Positions 37,078 through 48,477 of a stretch of DNA of 64,000 nucleotides are shown in pieces. The position numbers and the translations under genes were made by a program. How positions within the stretch are numbered: position 1 is the stretch's first letter; the number at the start of each line of letters is the position of its first letter. Source of the DNA: an uncultured Clostridium sp. (GTDB taxonomy: Bacteria > Bacillota > Clostridia > TANB77 > CAG-508); the NCBI GenBank assembly GCA_948470605.1, contig CAOKPI010000004.1:23159-87158 (forward strand), given 5' to 3'. A model generated the notes under the pieces. The model did no database searches. It was given only the letters and a program-made list of their open reading frames with translations, and had not been told where the DNA came from.

Positions 37078-38364
37078 TTATTCCAAATAATTCAAATTTG
37101 GATTTAATAATATTTCATCATAAAGTGAAATCTTTTTATAAGCTACAATTTCCTCATTGGTAAACCCTAATTTCTTTAATTCATCTGTTGTATAAGACTC
37201 AACAATGGCATATTTTTCTCCCTGTTTTTTTATTTTTACTAGTATTTTATTCAAGTATCCTGCTCTATTTCTAACAACATAATTCAAATTATCTTCTTCC
37301 AGAATTGCTTGATTTGGCACTTTTAGTCCAGAATCATCCCACCAAATTAAATTAAAAGAAATTTTTCTATAATTAATTAGTTCTTCTATTTCCTTTTCTA
37401 TTTTCAATATCATTACTATTTCTTTTTCGTCTTCTTCAATAAGATTCGTTATTTCTGCTGATATTTCCCTATTATTGGATAATCTAATTTTTACCTTTTG
37501 TCCAATTTCTGCATTCTTCGCTTCTTCTGAAGAAGATATGGTTACAATATAACAAGAAAAATTATCAATTATTTTTCCACTCTCTTCACTTGTTGCTACT
37601 ATCTTTCCTGTTTTTAAATCTAAATTTTCTAAGTATTCTTTACTTAAAGAACTAAAATTGTCTGGTGTTAGTGTTTCCTCTAGCCCATCTACTTTATAAG
37701 ATACAATGCCACTCATAGGTGCTTTTACATATTCTGCACCAGAATTCAATTGACTCTCATAGCCTTTTCTTTGCTCTATTAACTGATTCAAATAAGAACC
37801 TTTAGGGCTTAAATCTCCTGCTATTTGTGCCTTTTTGGTTACTAGATTACTAATTTCCTTTTTATATTCAACTAATTTGATACTATCTGTTATTTGGTTA
37901 ATATCCGCTACTTTCTCATCAATCTGATTTTCTAGCAATTTCATATCAGAACTAAATAAACTGGTATCCTTTAGCATAACTTCTTGTATTTTATTGTCTA
38001 AATCCGCTATTTTTGTTTTTAATGCTTCTTCATTTGTACTATAATAGCGAAATATATTTTCATCTTTAGCCGCTCTTTCTCCTTCTGATTTTATTTGCAT
38101 CATTCCATTTTTATAATTTTCACCTTTTACTACTTTTTCATTACGAATTACATACCCAATGTCTGTTTCCTCTTGGTATAATTTTCCCTCTTCAATCGTA
38201 AAAATATCAGTTGGTTGTTTCACTAGAAGATAGATAGCATAAGCTATGTAAAACAGAATGGCAATAAAGGCAAAATATAGCATAATTTTTTTCTTCTGCC
38301 AAGATGCTATGTTTTTTTTATTTTTTATCCTCTTACTCTTTTTCTCCTCCAAATTTAATCTCAT
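37078..38364 (-). CDS. HlyD-family secretion/membrane-fusion-like protein
   Basis: N-terminal TM, coiled coil and lipoyl-like segments. Confidence 0.65.
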   Translation of the reverse strand: MRLNLEEKKSKRIKNKKNIASWQKKKIMLYFAFIAILFYIAYAIYLLVKQPTDIFTIEEGKLYQEETDIGYVIRNEKVVKGENYKNGMMQIKSEGERAAKDENIFRYYSTNEEALKTKIADLDNKIQEVMLKDTSLFSSDMKLLENQIDEKVADINQITDSIKLVEYKKEISNLVTKKAQIAGDLSPKGSYLNQLIEQRKGYESQLNSGAEYVKAPMSGIVSYKVDGLEETLTPDNFSSLSKEYLENLDLKTGKIVATSEESGKIIDNFSCYIVTISSSEEAKNAEIGQKVKIRLSNNREISAEITNLIEEDEKEIVMILKIEKEIEELINYRKISFNLIWWDDSGLKVPNQAILEEDNLNYVVRNRAGYLNKILVKIKKQGEKYAIVESYTTDELKKLGFTNEEIVAYKKISLYDEILLNPNLNYLE

Positions 38365-38425
38365 TCCCTTCTTAAATTATCGGTTATGCAGTTGGGAGTT
38401 ATTACATAAAAATAAATAGAATTTT

Positions 38426-39343
38426 TTAACTATTTAAATTTTTTATGATAATATCAATATTATCCTCCACATTTGCTTGACCATCCAACCACACGGTCTG
38501 CTTATTTTTACGAAACCAAGTCATTTGTCTTTTAGCATATCTTCTCGTCTCCCTTTTTATCTTTTCTATCATTTCTTCTTTGGTTATATGTCCCTCTAAA
38601 AATTCCACTACTTCTTTATAACCCAATCCTTGCATAGCAGTTGGAAAATACTTATGTTTTTTTAGAATTTCCTCTACTTCTTGTATTAAGCCTTCTTTTA
38701 TCATATTATCAACTCTTTGATTAATTCTTTCATATAAAATTTGTCTATCCCATGCTAAAGCATAAACTTGATAATCATATTCTGGTGGATTTTTTCTGGA
38801 TTCTATTTCCTGTTCTGTTTTTGTTTTCCCTGTTGCGTGATAAATTTCTAATATTCTAAGAATTCTTTTGGTATCGTTTTGACTAATCTTTTGAATCGCT
38901 AATGAATCAATTGCTTTTGCTTCTTCGTATATTTTTTCTAAACCTTCTATTTCTACTCTTTCCTCTAGTTGTTTTCGATATTCCAAATCAAATTCTAAAT
39001 TGGGATATTCTATTTCATAAATCAAACTATCAATATAAAGACCTGTTCCTCCTACTATAATAGGAATTTTTCCTTTTGCTACTATTTCTTTGATTGCCTG
39101 TTTCGCATCCCTTTTATAATCTGCCACACTGTATCTTTCCTCTGGAGAAACAAAATCTAATAAATAGTGTTGGATTCCTTGCTTTTCTTCTTCGGTTGGC
39201 TTAGCTGTACCAATATCCATTTCTTGATAAATCTGCATAGAATCGCAAGAAATAATTTCTCCCTCCACTTTTTTAGCTAATTCAATAGATAGCTTGGTTT
39301 TTCCAGAAGCTGTTGGTCCACATATCACAATTACTTTTTCCAT
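38426..39343 (-). CDS. miaA: tRNA dimethylallyltransferase
   Basis: VICGPTASGKTKLSIELA, SCDSMQIYQEMDIGTAKP. Confidence 0.97.
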   Translation of the reverse strand: MEKVIVICGPTASGKTKLSIELAKKVEGEIISCDSMQIYQEMDIGTAKPTEEEKQGIQHYLLDFVSPEERYSVADYKRDAKQAIKEIVAKGKIPIIVGGTGLYIDSLIYEIEYPNLEFDLEYRKQLEERVEIEGLEKIYEEAKAIDSLAIQKISQNDTKRILRILEIYHATGKTKTEQEIESRKNPPEYDYQVYALAWDRQILYERINQRVDNMIKEGLIQEVEEILKKHKYFPTAMQGLGYKEVVEFLEGHITKEEMIEKIKRETRRYAKRQMTWFRKNKQTVWLDGQANVEDNIDIIIKNLNS

Positions 39344-39355
39344 CTCGTCACTTCC

Positions 39356-39784
39356 TTATTGCATCGAATGATACACCTTTAAAATTCCCTCTTGTGTATC
39401 TCTCATATATCCTCTTTCAAAAATAAGACATATTACAAAAATAATAACTAGTATTCCTATCCTTTTTATGAATTGTTCTTGTTCTATTTCATTTTCTTCT
39501 ATCTTAGCCAACATTTTTGCCATTTGTGGCATAACAATCATTCCATTGATACCTGAGAAAATGGCCACTAACATATTTTGTACACTATTTTGCATTTCTA
39601 TATTTTGATAATTCATTCCTTGTTTCGTTGTCTGAAAAATAATCCATGTAATACCATATATTAAAATGATTCCTATCAAAATCATCACTACTTTTTTTGT
39701 TTTTTCGATGGAACCTAAGCTTTGCCATGTCCAAGCAATTAAAATAACATACACTAGGATGGCTGTTATTATAATAAAAGTCAT
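39356..39784 (-). CDS. Hypothetical membrane protein
   Basis: Hydrophobic 142 aa ORF. Confidence 0.55.
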   Translation of the reverse strand: MTFIIITAILVYVILIAWTWQSLGSIEKTKKVVMILIGIILIYGITWIIFQTTKQGMNYQNIEMQNSVQNMLVAIFSGINGMIVMPQMAKMLAKIEENEIEQEQFIKRIGILVIIFVICLIFERGYMRDTQEGILKVYHSMQ

Positions 39785-39827
39785 TTATTACCCTCCTCTC
39801 ACAAGGTCTCTTTTCCAATTGATATTT

Positions 39828-42047
39828 CTATTTTCTGGCAAACTTTCTCTCAATATCATATTGCGTCATTTTAATTACTGTTGGTCTACCATGTGGGCAA
39901 GTAAATGGATTTGGTAATACTAGCAACTTGTCCATTAAAGACTCTACCTCTCTTTCGTCTAATGCCATATTTGCTTTTACTGCCGCTTTACATGCTACCG
40001 TTGCTATAAATTTTTCTTCTTTTTCTTGTTTCGCTGTTCTTGCCACTGTATTAATTTCATCCAATGTTTCCAAAAATAATTCTTTGGTATCTAAATCAAT
40101 ACATACGGTTGGTGCTCCCATTAGCTTTATCGTGTTTTCTCCAAATTCCTCTAACATAAATCCAGCTTTCTCAAACATTGCCATATTTTCTTTGGCAATC
40201 TCCATTTCTTTATGTGTTAATGTGATAACATCTGGTAATAATAGCATTTGAGAATCTTTATTTTTCTCACTATAATAGTTTTTCTTTACTTTCTCATACA
40301 TAATTCTTTCATGTGCTGCATGTTGGTCTAATAGATACATTTCTTTGTCAATTTCTAATATGATATAAGTATTGAAAACAATGCCAACAAATTTATAAGT
40401 TGGTTTTTGAAACTCCTCTATTTCTTCGAATACTGATATATTATCTTTTACAATATCAATCGCATTTGTTTTTTGTTCTTCTTTTTCTCGCTCTGTTTCC
40501 TCTTGAATTGGCTCTGTTCCAAACATTTTCGTGTACATTTCGTTAAAGTCATTGGAATCTACTTGTGAATGATTATCTAAGTCCTCCGTGTTTTGTTCCA
40601 CTTCCTCCGCTTCTTTTGTATTTTCTATGGTTTCTTCCTTTTCTACCACCTCTTCTGCTAGTTGTATTTCATTAGATACCTCTTTTTCTATGTCTACTTT
40701 TTCCTCCTGCTTGTCTTCTTTGTTTTCTAGTTGATACGCTACCTCTGGTTCTTCCAGAGTTGTTTCTGCAACCTTTTTCTCTTGTAATTCTTTTTCCATT
40801 TTCTGTTTCATTTCTTTTAATTGTTCTAATACATCTGATGTATCGATTGGATTTCCTATTTTTGTTTCTTGTTTATCGTTTTCTATGATATGATTGGTTT
40901 TTATTTCACTTTCTTCTTGTGTATATTTTTCAATTTTTCTTTCGTTTTGTTTTCGAAATCCAAAAAGTCCATTATTTTGTTTTTCCTTTTTCGCTTCTCT
41001 TAAATTTTGTAACCTTTCCTCAAAAGTTGTTTCTCTAGGATTCGGATTAGCAACTAGCTCATTTTTTAGTAACGTATCTTTTATCCCATGATAAATAGAT
41101 TGGAATACTTTGTTTTCTTCTTCAAAACGCACTTCCAATTTAGCTGGATGGACATTGACATCTACTTTAGATGGATTCATTTCCATATTTAATATCACAA
41201 ATCCAAATTTTCCAATTGGTATTAACCCTTTATATGCCTGTTCTGTCGCTGCTGTTAAAGTTTTATCTTTGATATATCTTTTATTCACAAAAAATAATTG
41301 ATTCGAACGGTTTGACCTTGCTATTTCTGGTTTTCCAATGACACCTGAAATTGTAATGTCTTCATATTGATAAGTCACTTCCATAATACCATTGGCAACA
41401 TCTTTTCCATAAATACTATAGATAACACTTTTTAAATCACCATTTCCATTTGTTTGAATAATGGTTTTCCCTGCATTGATTAATTTAAGTGCTATCGTAG
41501 GATTCACTAAAGCTATTCTTGTAATAACATCTTCTATATAACCTGCTTCTGTATAATCTTTTTTTAAAAATTTATATCTTACTGGCGTATTATAAAATAG
41601 ATTTTTAACCGTAATGGTTGTTCCTGTTTGACAACCTGTTTCTTCCTGTTCTAAAACGTCTCCTCCTTCTACTACAATCCTATATCCCGTTTCTTGTTCT
41701 TCTGTTTTTGATATCATTTCTACCTTGCTAATAGCTGCAATACTAGCCAAAGCTTCTCCTCTAAATCCCATCGAGGTAACTAAATTCAAATCCTCTGCTG
41801 ACCTAATTTTACTGGTCGCATGTCTTTCAAAAGCAATTTCCAAATCATCTTGCGCAATCCCTTTTCCATTGTCTGTTACTTTTATATAGGAGATTCCTCC
41901 ATTTTTAATTTCTACCGTTATGTTGGTTGCTCCTGCATCAATTGAGTTTTCTACCATTTCTTTTATGACAGATGCTGGTCTTTCAATTACCTCACCTGCT
42001 GCTATTTGATTGATGGTTAATTCATCTAATAATACGATATTTCCCAT
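39828..42047 (-). CDS. mutL: DNA mismatch repair protein MutL
   Basis: MGNIVLLDELTINQIAAGEVIERPASVIKEMVENSIDAGA; ORF-track N-terminal extension removed (approximate start). Confidence 0.96.
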   Translation of the reverse strand: MGNIVLLDELTINQIAAGEVIERPASVIKEMVENSIDAGATNITVEIKNGGISYIKVTDNGKGIAQDDLEIAFERHATSKIRSAEDLNLVTSMGFRGEALASIAAISKVEMISKTEEQETGYRIVVEGGDVLEQEETGCQTGTTITVKNLFYNTPVRYKFLKKDYTEAGYIEDVITRIALVNPTIALKLINAGKTIIQTNGNGDLKSVIYSIYGKDVANGIMEVTYQYEDITISGVIGKPEIARSNRSNQLFFVNKRYIKDKTLTAATEQAYKGLIPIGKFGFVILNMEMNPSKVDVNVHPAKLEVRFEEENKVFQSIYHGIKDTLLKNELVANPNPRETTFEERLQNLREAKKEKQNNGLFGFRKQNERKIEKYTQEESEIKTNHIIENDKQETKIGNPIDTSDVLEQLKEMKQKMEKELQEKKVAETTLEEPEVAYQLENKEDKQEEKVDIEKEVSNEIQLAEEVVEKEETIENTKEAEEVEQNTEDLDNHSQVDSNDFNEMYTKMFGTEPIQEETEREKEEQKTNAIDIVKDNISVFEEIEEFQKPTYKFVGIVFNTYIILEIDKEMYLLDQHAAHERIMYEKVKKNYYSEKNKDSQMLLLPDVITLTHKEMEIAKENMAMFEKAGFMLEEFGENTIKLMGAPTVCIDLDTKELFLETLDEINTVARTAKQEKEEKFIATVACKAAVKANMALDEREVESLMDKLLVLPNPFTCPHGRPTVIKMTQYDIERKFARK

Positions 42048-42255
42048 TTTCGTCCTCCGTTTTCTTTCCATTCTTTCTTTGGTTTTCATTATATCATTAG
42101 TTTTTTAAATTTTGTATAGTTTTTTAGAAATTTATTAATTTTTAAATAACTATTACAAATAAAAAATATATAAACTTTTAACTAATATAGTATTTCTAAA
42201 TCGTTACATTTTTAAAATGCGAATTCTGAAATCCATCAAAATTCGCATCTCCTAT

Positions 42256-42909
42256 TTATTCTTCTTCCTTCTTCTCTTTTAATTTCTTTTCCAAACAAGC
42301 TGTTATTCCTAATAAAGATAGCACATAAACCATCAAAACCAATGGAATGGTAACTCTTCCAATCGGAATTCTTGTAATTGCCACAACACTAATTAAAATA
42401 GCTTGTGCCAAAACGATAGTTACACCTGTTTTTACTATTGTTTTTATGATTCCTAACGGATAATATCTTACAGTCATATAAACCAATATAATAGCTGTAG
42501 CTATCATAAATGGTATGATATATGGTTTTATAATATCTCTTCCTCTTGTATGTGGAATAGTTGTAATTTCAATATCATCTGCCCCCAACGCTATGCCATA
42601 CTTTTCATTCACTTTATTAACAATATTTCCTTTTTGCTCTTCTGTTATATCCTTTGCAAGGATACTAACGGTATCTTCATATACCTCTACTTTTTGAAGG
42701 ACAACTTTCTGATTAGGTAACATTTCATCTGTTATTTGTTTGATATCTGATATTTCAAAATCTTTTTGTAAATATAATTGTATTGTTTTAGCTTCTTGAT
42801 ATTTTAAATCAAATTGGAAACCTACTGCTAAAGTAACAATGACTCCTATTATGATAATAATAGCTATCAAAAGTGCTAATATTTTATTTTTTTGGCTGAT
42901 ACTTTTCAT
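42256..42909 (-). CDS. secF: SecF-like protein-export membrane protein (short form)
   Basis: Paired with secD; TM pattern. Confidence 0.6.
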   Translation of the reverse strand: MKSISQKNKILALLIAIIIIIGVIVTLAVGFQFDLKYQEAKTIQLYLQKDFEISDIKQITDEMLPNQKVVLQKVEVYEDTVSILAKDITEEQKGNIVNKVNEKYGIALGADDIEITTIPHTRGRDIIKPYIIPFMIATAIILVYMTVRYYPLGIIKTIVKTGVTIVLAQAILISVVAITRIPIGRVTIPLVLMVYVLSLLGITACLEKKLKEKKEEE

Positions 42910-42911
42910 TT

Positions 42912-44312
42912 CTACTTTTCCTTTCCTGCATTTATTTTTAATAAATAATTGGTTACGATGCTATTATAAATTGCTATTAGAACAATTCCCCAAAACATTA
43001 CCATACCAAAACTACTAATTGGTACCCAACGAATGAAACAGAATGTAATTGCCACAATCATAATTGGTATTATTTGTGTAAAAAATTCTTGATACGACTC
43101 TAATTTGTTATGTTTTAATAATTTATTAATTAACCTATAATCTAACACAAATACTATAAGGATTCCCAAAATACCTTCTAGGGATAATACCACATTGGTA
43201 TAGCGAACCAGTAGCATAAACAAAGATATGAATCCTATATAAGAAATAATTCCCAAAGTTCCTACTACTTTATATCTTATGAATAGTAAGATAATTCCTA
43301 ATACGATAATTGCTAATACCACATATACTGCTATTTCTGTATCATTTGTTGTGATATCTGACAAAACATATTGATTTTCGACTAATTCATATTTTACTGG
43401 CATATCTCCTGTATCTAATACAGTTGCCATATTAGAAGCTTGGTCAACATATCCTTGTAATGTGTCTGCATCTGTTGCACTACTACCCACAGATAATTGT
43501 AATTTTCCAATTTTAATTGGCTCTTCAAAACTAGTTGACATGATTGTTTCATCATCTATTTTCATGGTAACTGTTTTTTCCTCTTTATCAGTAGCATTCT
43601 CCTCTGTGGTATTCTCCTCTTCGTTAGCATTTTCCTCCTCTGTTGTGTTTTCTTCCACTTTTACATATTGATTACTAATTTCTTCTAATTTCTTTTTTCC
43701 CTCTTTATTAAATTCTATATCTAAATATACAGACGTACCACTATTTGCCGTTCCTGTACTATTACCAGAACCATACATAACTTTTGCTTTTTTGATATCA
43801 CCATTATTCATTAAAACTTCGTTGGTTTGGCTATCTACAATTTCAAATTTTCCTGCTGTTTTAATACTACTGATAATACTGTCTGTGTGGTCATTCTCTG
43901 TAAATTCTATTACTATATCACCAGTTTTTTCATCTAATTTTATAAGATAATTGTCAGCACCTAATTTTTTTAATCTTTTTTCTATTACCTTTTTAGAAGC
44001 TTTATAACTTTCCACATTTTTAATTTCTTCTTTATTATCTGGTATTTCTTCCTTCGTATATCCCTTCTCTGCTATTTGCTCATCTGTTAATTCTTCCTCT
44101 ACCACTTTTCCTTCCGCATCTTTTACTACCGTTGTATTTCCTGTACTTACCGTTAATCTAACATTTCTACTACCTTTTAAATCCATAGCATCTGTATAAT
44201 CTTTTATTTGATTTTCCATTCTATTTTGTTCTTGTGTATAAACTCCAAAAAATGCTATCATGGTAATTGCTATTATTACTAATGTAATGGTTAATATTTT
44301 TATTTTTTTCAT
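42912..44312 (-). CDS. secD: SecD-like protein-export protein
   Basis: P1-domain features and C-terminal TM block. Confidence 0.7.
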   Translation of the reverse strand: MKKIKILTITLVIIAITMIAFFGVYTQEQNRMENQIKDYTDAMDLKGSRNVRLTVSTGNTTVVKDAEGKVVEEELTDEQIAEKGYTKEEIPDNKEEIKNVESYKASKKVIEKRLKKLGADNYLIKLDEKTGDIVIEFTENDHTDSIISSIKTAGKFEIVDSQTNEVLMNNGDIKKAKVMYGSGNSTGTANSGTSVYLDIEFNKEGKKKLEEISNQYVKVEENTTEEENANEEENTTEENATDKEEKTVTMKIDDETIMSTSFEEPIKIGKLQLSVGSSATDADTLQGYVDQASNMATVLDTGDMPVKYELVENQYVLSDITTNDTEIAVYVVLAIIVLGIILLFIRYKVVGTLGIISYIGFISLFMLLVRYTNVVLSLEGILGILIVFVLDYRLINKLLKHNKLESYQEFFTQIIPIMIVAITFCFIRWVPISSFGMVMFWGIVLIAIYNSIVTNYLLKINAGKEK

Positions 44313-44351
44313 TTTTATTTTTCCCTTCTTCTTTAAATTTTCTATGTTTGT

Positions 44352-45012
44352 TTACAATAGCCTTGAATTATTAATCAATAACTCAAACCATATATTCAAA
44401 TACTTTGCCGCATATTTACTCATCATCGTTCTATCCATAAAAATCTCAAAATAATCTAGTACTGGACATATTTTAGTATCAATGGTTAGTTTCAAAATCA
44501 CTTTTTTCTCTTGGCTATCTATTTTTAAATCAGCATCTGTTACTGCATAATTGACTTTATCATGTATATCAAATGTTGATAAATTAGTATTTAAAACTCT
44601 ATCTCGGTGCACATCTGATTTATCTGCTAAAATAAGAGCTGCTGATATATCACTAACTGCTGTTCCTGTTTTCTCATCATGATTTCCAATTGCCATCATG
44701 ATTTCTGTTCTCTCTTCTACTGGCATTCCCATGTCTTTTAAAATGTTATATGCCAGTATAGCTCCACTATGTGCATGGTCTGTACGATTGACGCAATTTC
44801 CAATATCGTGTAAATATCCTGCTATTTTGGCAAGTTCAATGGTTCTCTTGGGATATCCTAATGTTTCTAATATCTTTCCTGCTCTTTTTGAAACAATAGA
44901 AATATGCCTATGACTATGTTCTGTATAACCGAAGACCGTCTAATTGTTTTTGCGCTCCTTGAATCAAAGCTTCTACCTCTTCATTTTCTATGACATCTTG
45001 CAAAGTTATCAT
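44352..45012 (-). CDS. HD-domain (HDIG-like) phosphohydrolase, requiring a +1 shift at CGG (44931..44929)
   Basis: MITLQDVIENEEVEALIQGAQKQLDGL-CGG->GYTEHSHRHISIVSKRAGKILETLGYPKRTIELAKIAGYLHDIGN... Length 661 = 3n+1. Confidence 0.9.
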
Positions 45013-45230
45013 TTTATTTTGCCTCCTTATTTTTGCTTTCTAAATTTTATCTTAAATTGTAAAAAATAGCAACTCTTTTTTAGGAATTTTATTATCAAAT
45101 AAAAAATATATAATGTTTTTTATAAAAATAATAACACTTATTATTACTTCTTAATTCTCTACAATAAATTTGTGCAAATTAACATTGTCTTTATTAATTT
45201 GCACAAATTTGTTGCAATTGATACATTTAT

Positions 45231-45749
45231 TTAACCCTTCAATTGTTCACAATGTACTTTTATTTGAATATCTTGAATTATATCCTTTGTGGTATGACTT
45301 TTCGTTTTATCATAAATAATTTCTAATCGATAGCAATCTTCTTGTGCTTTTTCTTTTTCTAATTTCATATTATTGGTCTTTTTATTTTTCAAGGAAATTT
45401 CTTGATTATCCCTATATAATTTAAAAGAAATAGCCTCTTCCTTTTGAGATAAAACTTCAATATTATATTCTAAATCAATCTGTGTCACTTCTCCATTTTG
45501 TTTATAATTCTTTACTCTAAACTCATAAGTTTCACTTTCTTTTTTTCCATTTATCTCTTTAACTGGACTATTTTCAACTATTAATATTGGCTCTGCTATT
45601 TTTCCAGTTGTTACTATCTCTGTGCTACTAAATCCCTTTCCCATGCTATAACCAGAAAAGAATAATGTTAGTACCATAACACTTACCAAAGCAAGCGTTA
45701 TTTCTCTCTTTTTATTTTCCCATAATTTCTTTATCTCTTTGACACACAC
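45231..45749 (-). CDS. Putative secreted/membrane-anchored protein
   Basis: N-terminal TM/signal segment, located beside SipW-type secreted genes. Confidence 0.5.
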   Translation of the reverse strand: MCVKEIKKLWENKKREITLALVSVMVLTLFFSGYSMGKGFSSTEIVTTGKIAEPILIVENSPVKEINGKKESETYEFRVKNYKQNGEVTQIDLEYNIEVLSQKEEAISFKLYRDNQEISLKNKKTNNMKLEKEKAQEDCYRLEIIYDKTKSHTTKDIIQDIQIKVHCEQLKG

Positions 45750-46001
45750 CTCCCTTTTACTGATACTGTTAAGCTTTAGCTGTTACAGTATCAGTATACA
45801 ACTAAATTAATATGATTTAGTTGTATTCCTTATTTTACTGTTAAGCTTCAGCTGTTACAGTATCAGCATTGGTAAGAACAAATATAGTTTATTGGTCCTT
45901 CCCTAAAAATTGACAAATATTGTCTTATAGAATAAAGACTACTTTTACCGTATACCTACAAAATTTACACATTTCCTAAATTTCTATTCTTTCCATATGA
46001 T

Positions 46002-46585
46002 TTATGTTTGTGGTTCTACTTGTGTACCTGAAACAGTTGCACGAAAAGTATAACTAGCAATATCTTGTGCATTTTGTGTATCAATTTTATCATTATTTGC
46101 TATTTCATTCTCATTATTTCCTGTTTCATATGGCCATTGCCAAGCAATCGTAAATATTTTTATCTTTTCTTCTTCATTTGCCTGAATCGTTCCTGATAAA
46201 ACAGTTTCCAATTCACTAATAGAATTATATTCCTGATAGTTATAAACAAACTTTAAATTCGTTGGTTTTGTACTTTCATTTGTAAATTTTATATCATAAT
46301 GAATACCAACATTAGAACTTGTTCCATCAATCATAATATTAAAACTTCCATTGGTTCCTGGTGCAATTTTACCATTAACGAGTGTCTCATTGTTACAAGT
46401 AGATTCCAATCGAATGGTTTGTACTTGTTCTTTTTGTCCATTTACTTTAAAGTTCCAAGTTGCCACCTCTGCCATGCCATCTCCTCTTATTTCTGATACA
46501 TATTTAGAATAACTTTGTCCTCCTATAAAAGATAATAAAATGCATGATAGAATGGCAATTGCAAGAATTATTTTTTTTTACTCAA
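46002..46585 (-). CDS. TasA/SipW-substrate-like secreted protein, start separated by an A9 tract from the main frame
   Basis: With one extra A (or -1 slip) in A9: MSKKKIILAIAILSCILLSFIGGQSYSKYVSEIRGDGMAEVATWNFKV...; GGAGGG RBS upstream of TTG. Confidence 0.6.
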
Positions 46586-46905
46586 TAAGCCTCCCTCCTT
46601 TTCTTCTATTTTTTTAATTTGGATAATTTTCGAATTAAATTTTTTGAAATAATAATAGAAATTTGAAAATGTAATTTTATTATAAAGTGACATCCTAGAA
46701 TTGTCAATCTCTTTTCATCGCAAGTTTCGACATTTTTCTTTGTGTTTCCATTAAAAGTTATATTATCATCTTAAAAATATCGAAACCTAAATGAAATTAG
46801 TCTTGACTTTTCCATTTTTTTACAATATACTATTTTCATATTTTATATCTTTATTTTCTTCATTTTTCCCAATCAAAAAATTAAAATCAAAAGGAGGCAT
46901 GTATA

Positions 46906-48027
46906 TTGCAGAAAAAAAATAAAATTTTAATTTCTTTTACTCTACTTTTTATCTTTAGTTTATTTCATCAAACTAGTTCAGCTAAATATGTTATAGAAAA
47001 TGTCTTTACTGTGGCAAAAATAAATATTGACAGATGTCAACCAGACCTTGCATTAATTGACATTATTTCTTCTAACGCAAATTATCCCACTTATGCCAAC
47101 AAAACTCATCTCATCACAGGTCATATCAAAATAACAGAAAAAAACATAGTCAAAAATGATTTATCCCCAGATACGATAAAAATTTCAGTAGCTAATCATT
47201 TAATTACGCCAGAATTTAAAAGTTTTTCTCTCATTTCTGAAAATGCTACTGAAAAGATATATGAATTTTCTTTTACAAATACCATTTGTGATGGTACTTT
47301 AACGATTACTATCCCAGAAGGAATTATCTTAGACAAGTGTGGTTTAGTCAATGAACAAAAGAATTTTTCTACTGGTATTTGCATTGATAATACACCACCT
47401 ATTGCTACCGTTAAAGAATCTGCTAACCCCAATGGTAAATCAAAAGCAGAAATAATTTCTAACGAGAAAATTGTTCCTATAAACGGTTGGAATATTTCCC
47501 AAGAAAATACGATATTATCAAAAGAGTTCACGAATACTATTTCATATGTACTACCTGTTACTGATTTCGCACAAAATACTTCTGAAGTATTGATTTCTAT
47601 TGAGAAGGCAACTAATATTTTATTTCAATATGGATTTTATGCTCCCAATAAACAATTTCTGGTACCCAGTGGCAAAACAGCATTTTTTAAGGTCTCTTCT
47701 TCTCAATCCATTTATGCCAAATTATCTGGTTCTTCTGATTCTTTTATGCAAGGTAAAACTTATATCTATCACAATACTAAAAATGGCTACAATCCCATTG
47801 CAATTTCTAAATGGATTACTTCCAAATTTAAAAATGTTCTAGATTTTTCTATTGTTTATCAAACTTGTATCAAAGATATTGGTTGGCTAAAAGCTTCCTC
47901 TTACGGACAAGAAAATATCTGTCCACAATCTGAATCTACTTCTGCCTTTCGTATTGGTCTTATTCCTACAACAGAAAAGCAATATTTAATTGATTATTGG
48001 AATCGTGATACGAATACCACTAATTAA
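46906..48027 (+). CDS. Secreted protein with SipW-like signal peptide
   Basis: MQKKNKILISFTLLFIFSLFHQTSSAKYVIENVF; RBS AGGAGG. Confidence 0.6.
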   Translation: MQKKNKILISFTLLFIFSLFHQTSSAKYVIENVFTVAKINIDRCQPDLALIDIISSNANYPTYANKTHLITGHIKITEKNIVKNDLSPDTIKISVANHLITPEFKSFSLISENATEKIYEFSFTNTICDGTLTITIPEGIILDKCGLVNEQKNFSTGICIDNTPPIATVKESANPNGKSKAEIISNEKIVPINGWNISQENTILSKEFTNTISYVLPVTDFAQNTSEVLISIEKATNILFQYGFYAPNKQFLVPSGKTAFFKVSSSQSIYAKLSGSSDSFMQGKTYIYHNTKNGYNPIAISKWITSKFKNVLDFSIVYQTCIKDIGWLKASSYGQENICPQSESTSAFRIGLIPTTEKQYLIDYWNRDTNTTN

Positions 48028-48395
48028 TTGGTCTTTTTGTTAACACCAATAATGCCACCTAAGATTCCAAACATCATTCCAATTACAATCATAATAATAC
48101 TTTGCATTTCTAATCCAAATTTCCAATTTAAAATACTAGAAATTAAATAAATGGTAATCATATAAATCCCACCTATTAAGGCACCATTTAATAATCCATT
48201 CTTTTTAATTTTGATATTTCCAATAGAACTTCCTATTAAAATACTAATAGCTGTTATCATAATAATAACTGGATTAACGATTGTTTCACTTATTTCTGTA
48301 TAAGTTAGTATGGCAGCAAAAATAAGTAGTAATATAAAGGTGACAAATAAGGATATTCCTACTCCCTTAGCAATATTAGTAATAGTATTTTCCAT
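48024..48395 (-). CDS. TIGR04086-type small membrane protein
   Basis: Four hydrophobic helices with G-rich pattern. Confidence 0.6.
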   Translation of the reverse strand: MENTITNIAKGVGISLFVTFILLLIFAAILTYTEISETIVNPVIIMITAISILIGSSIGNIKIKKNGLLNGALIGGIYMITIYLISSILNWKFGLEMQSIIMIVIGMMFGILGGIIGVNKKTN

Positions 48396-48477
48396 TTTTT
48401 ACGCTCCTTTTACTTTTTGTTTAATTTATATGTGTATAAAAAAAGAAATAGAACTTTTAAAAAATTCTATTTCTTTT

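Noticed and set aside
42057-42059. In-frame CGG near the mutL N-terminus in the ORF track
   Set aside because: It lies upstream of the real start (ATGGGAAATATCGTA...), in the ribosome-binding region, so it is not coding.
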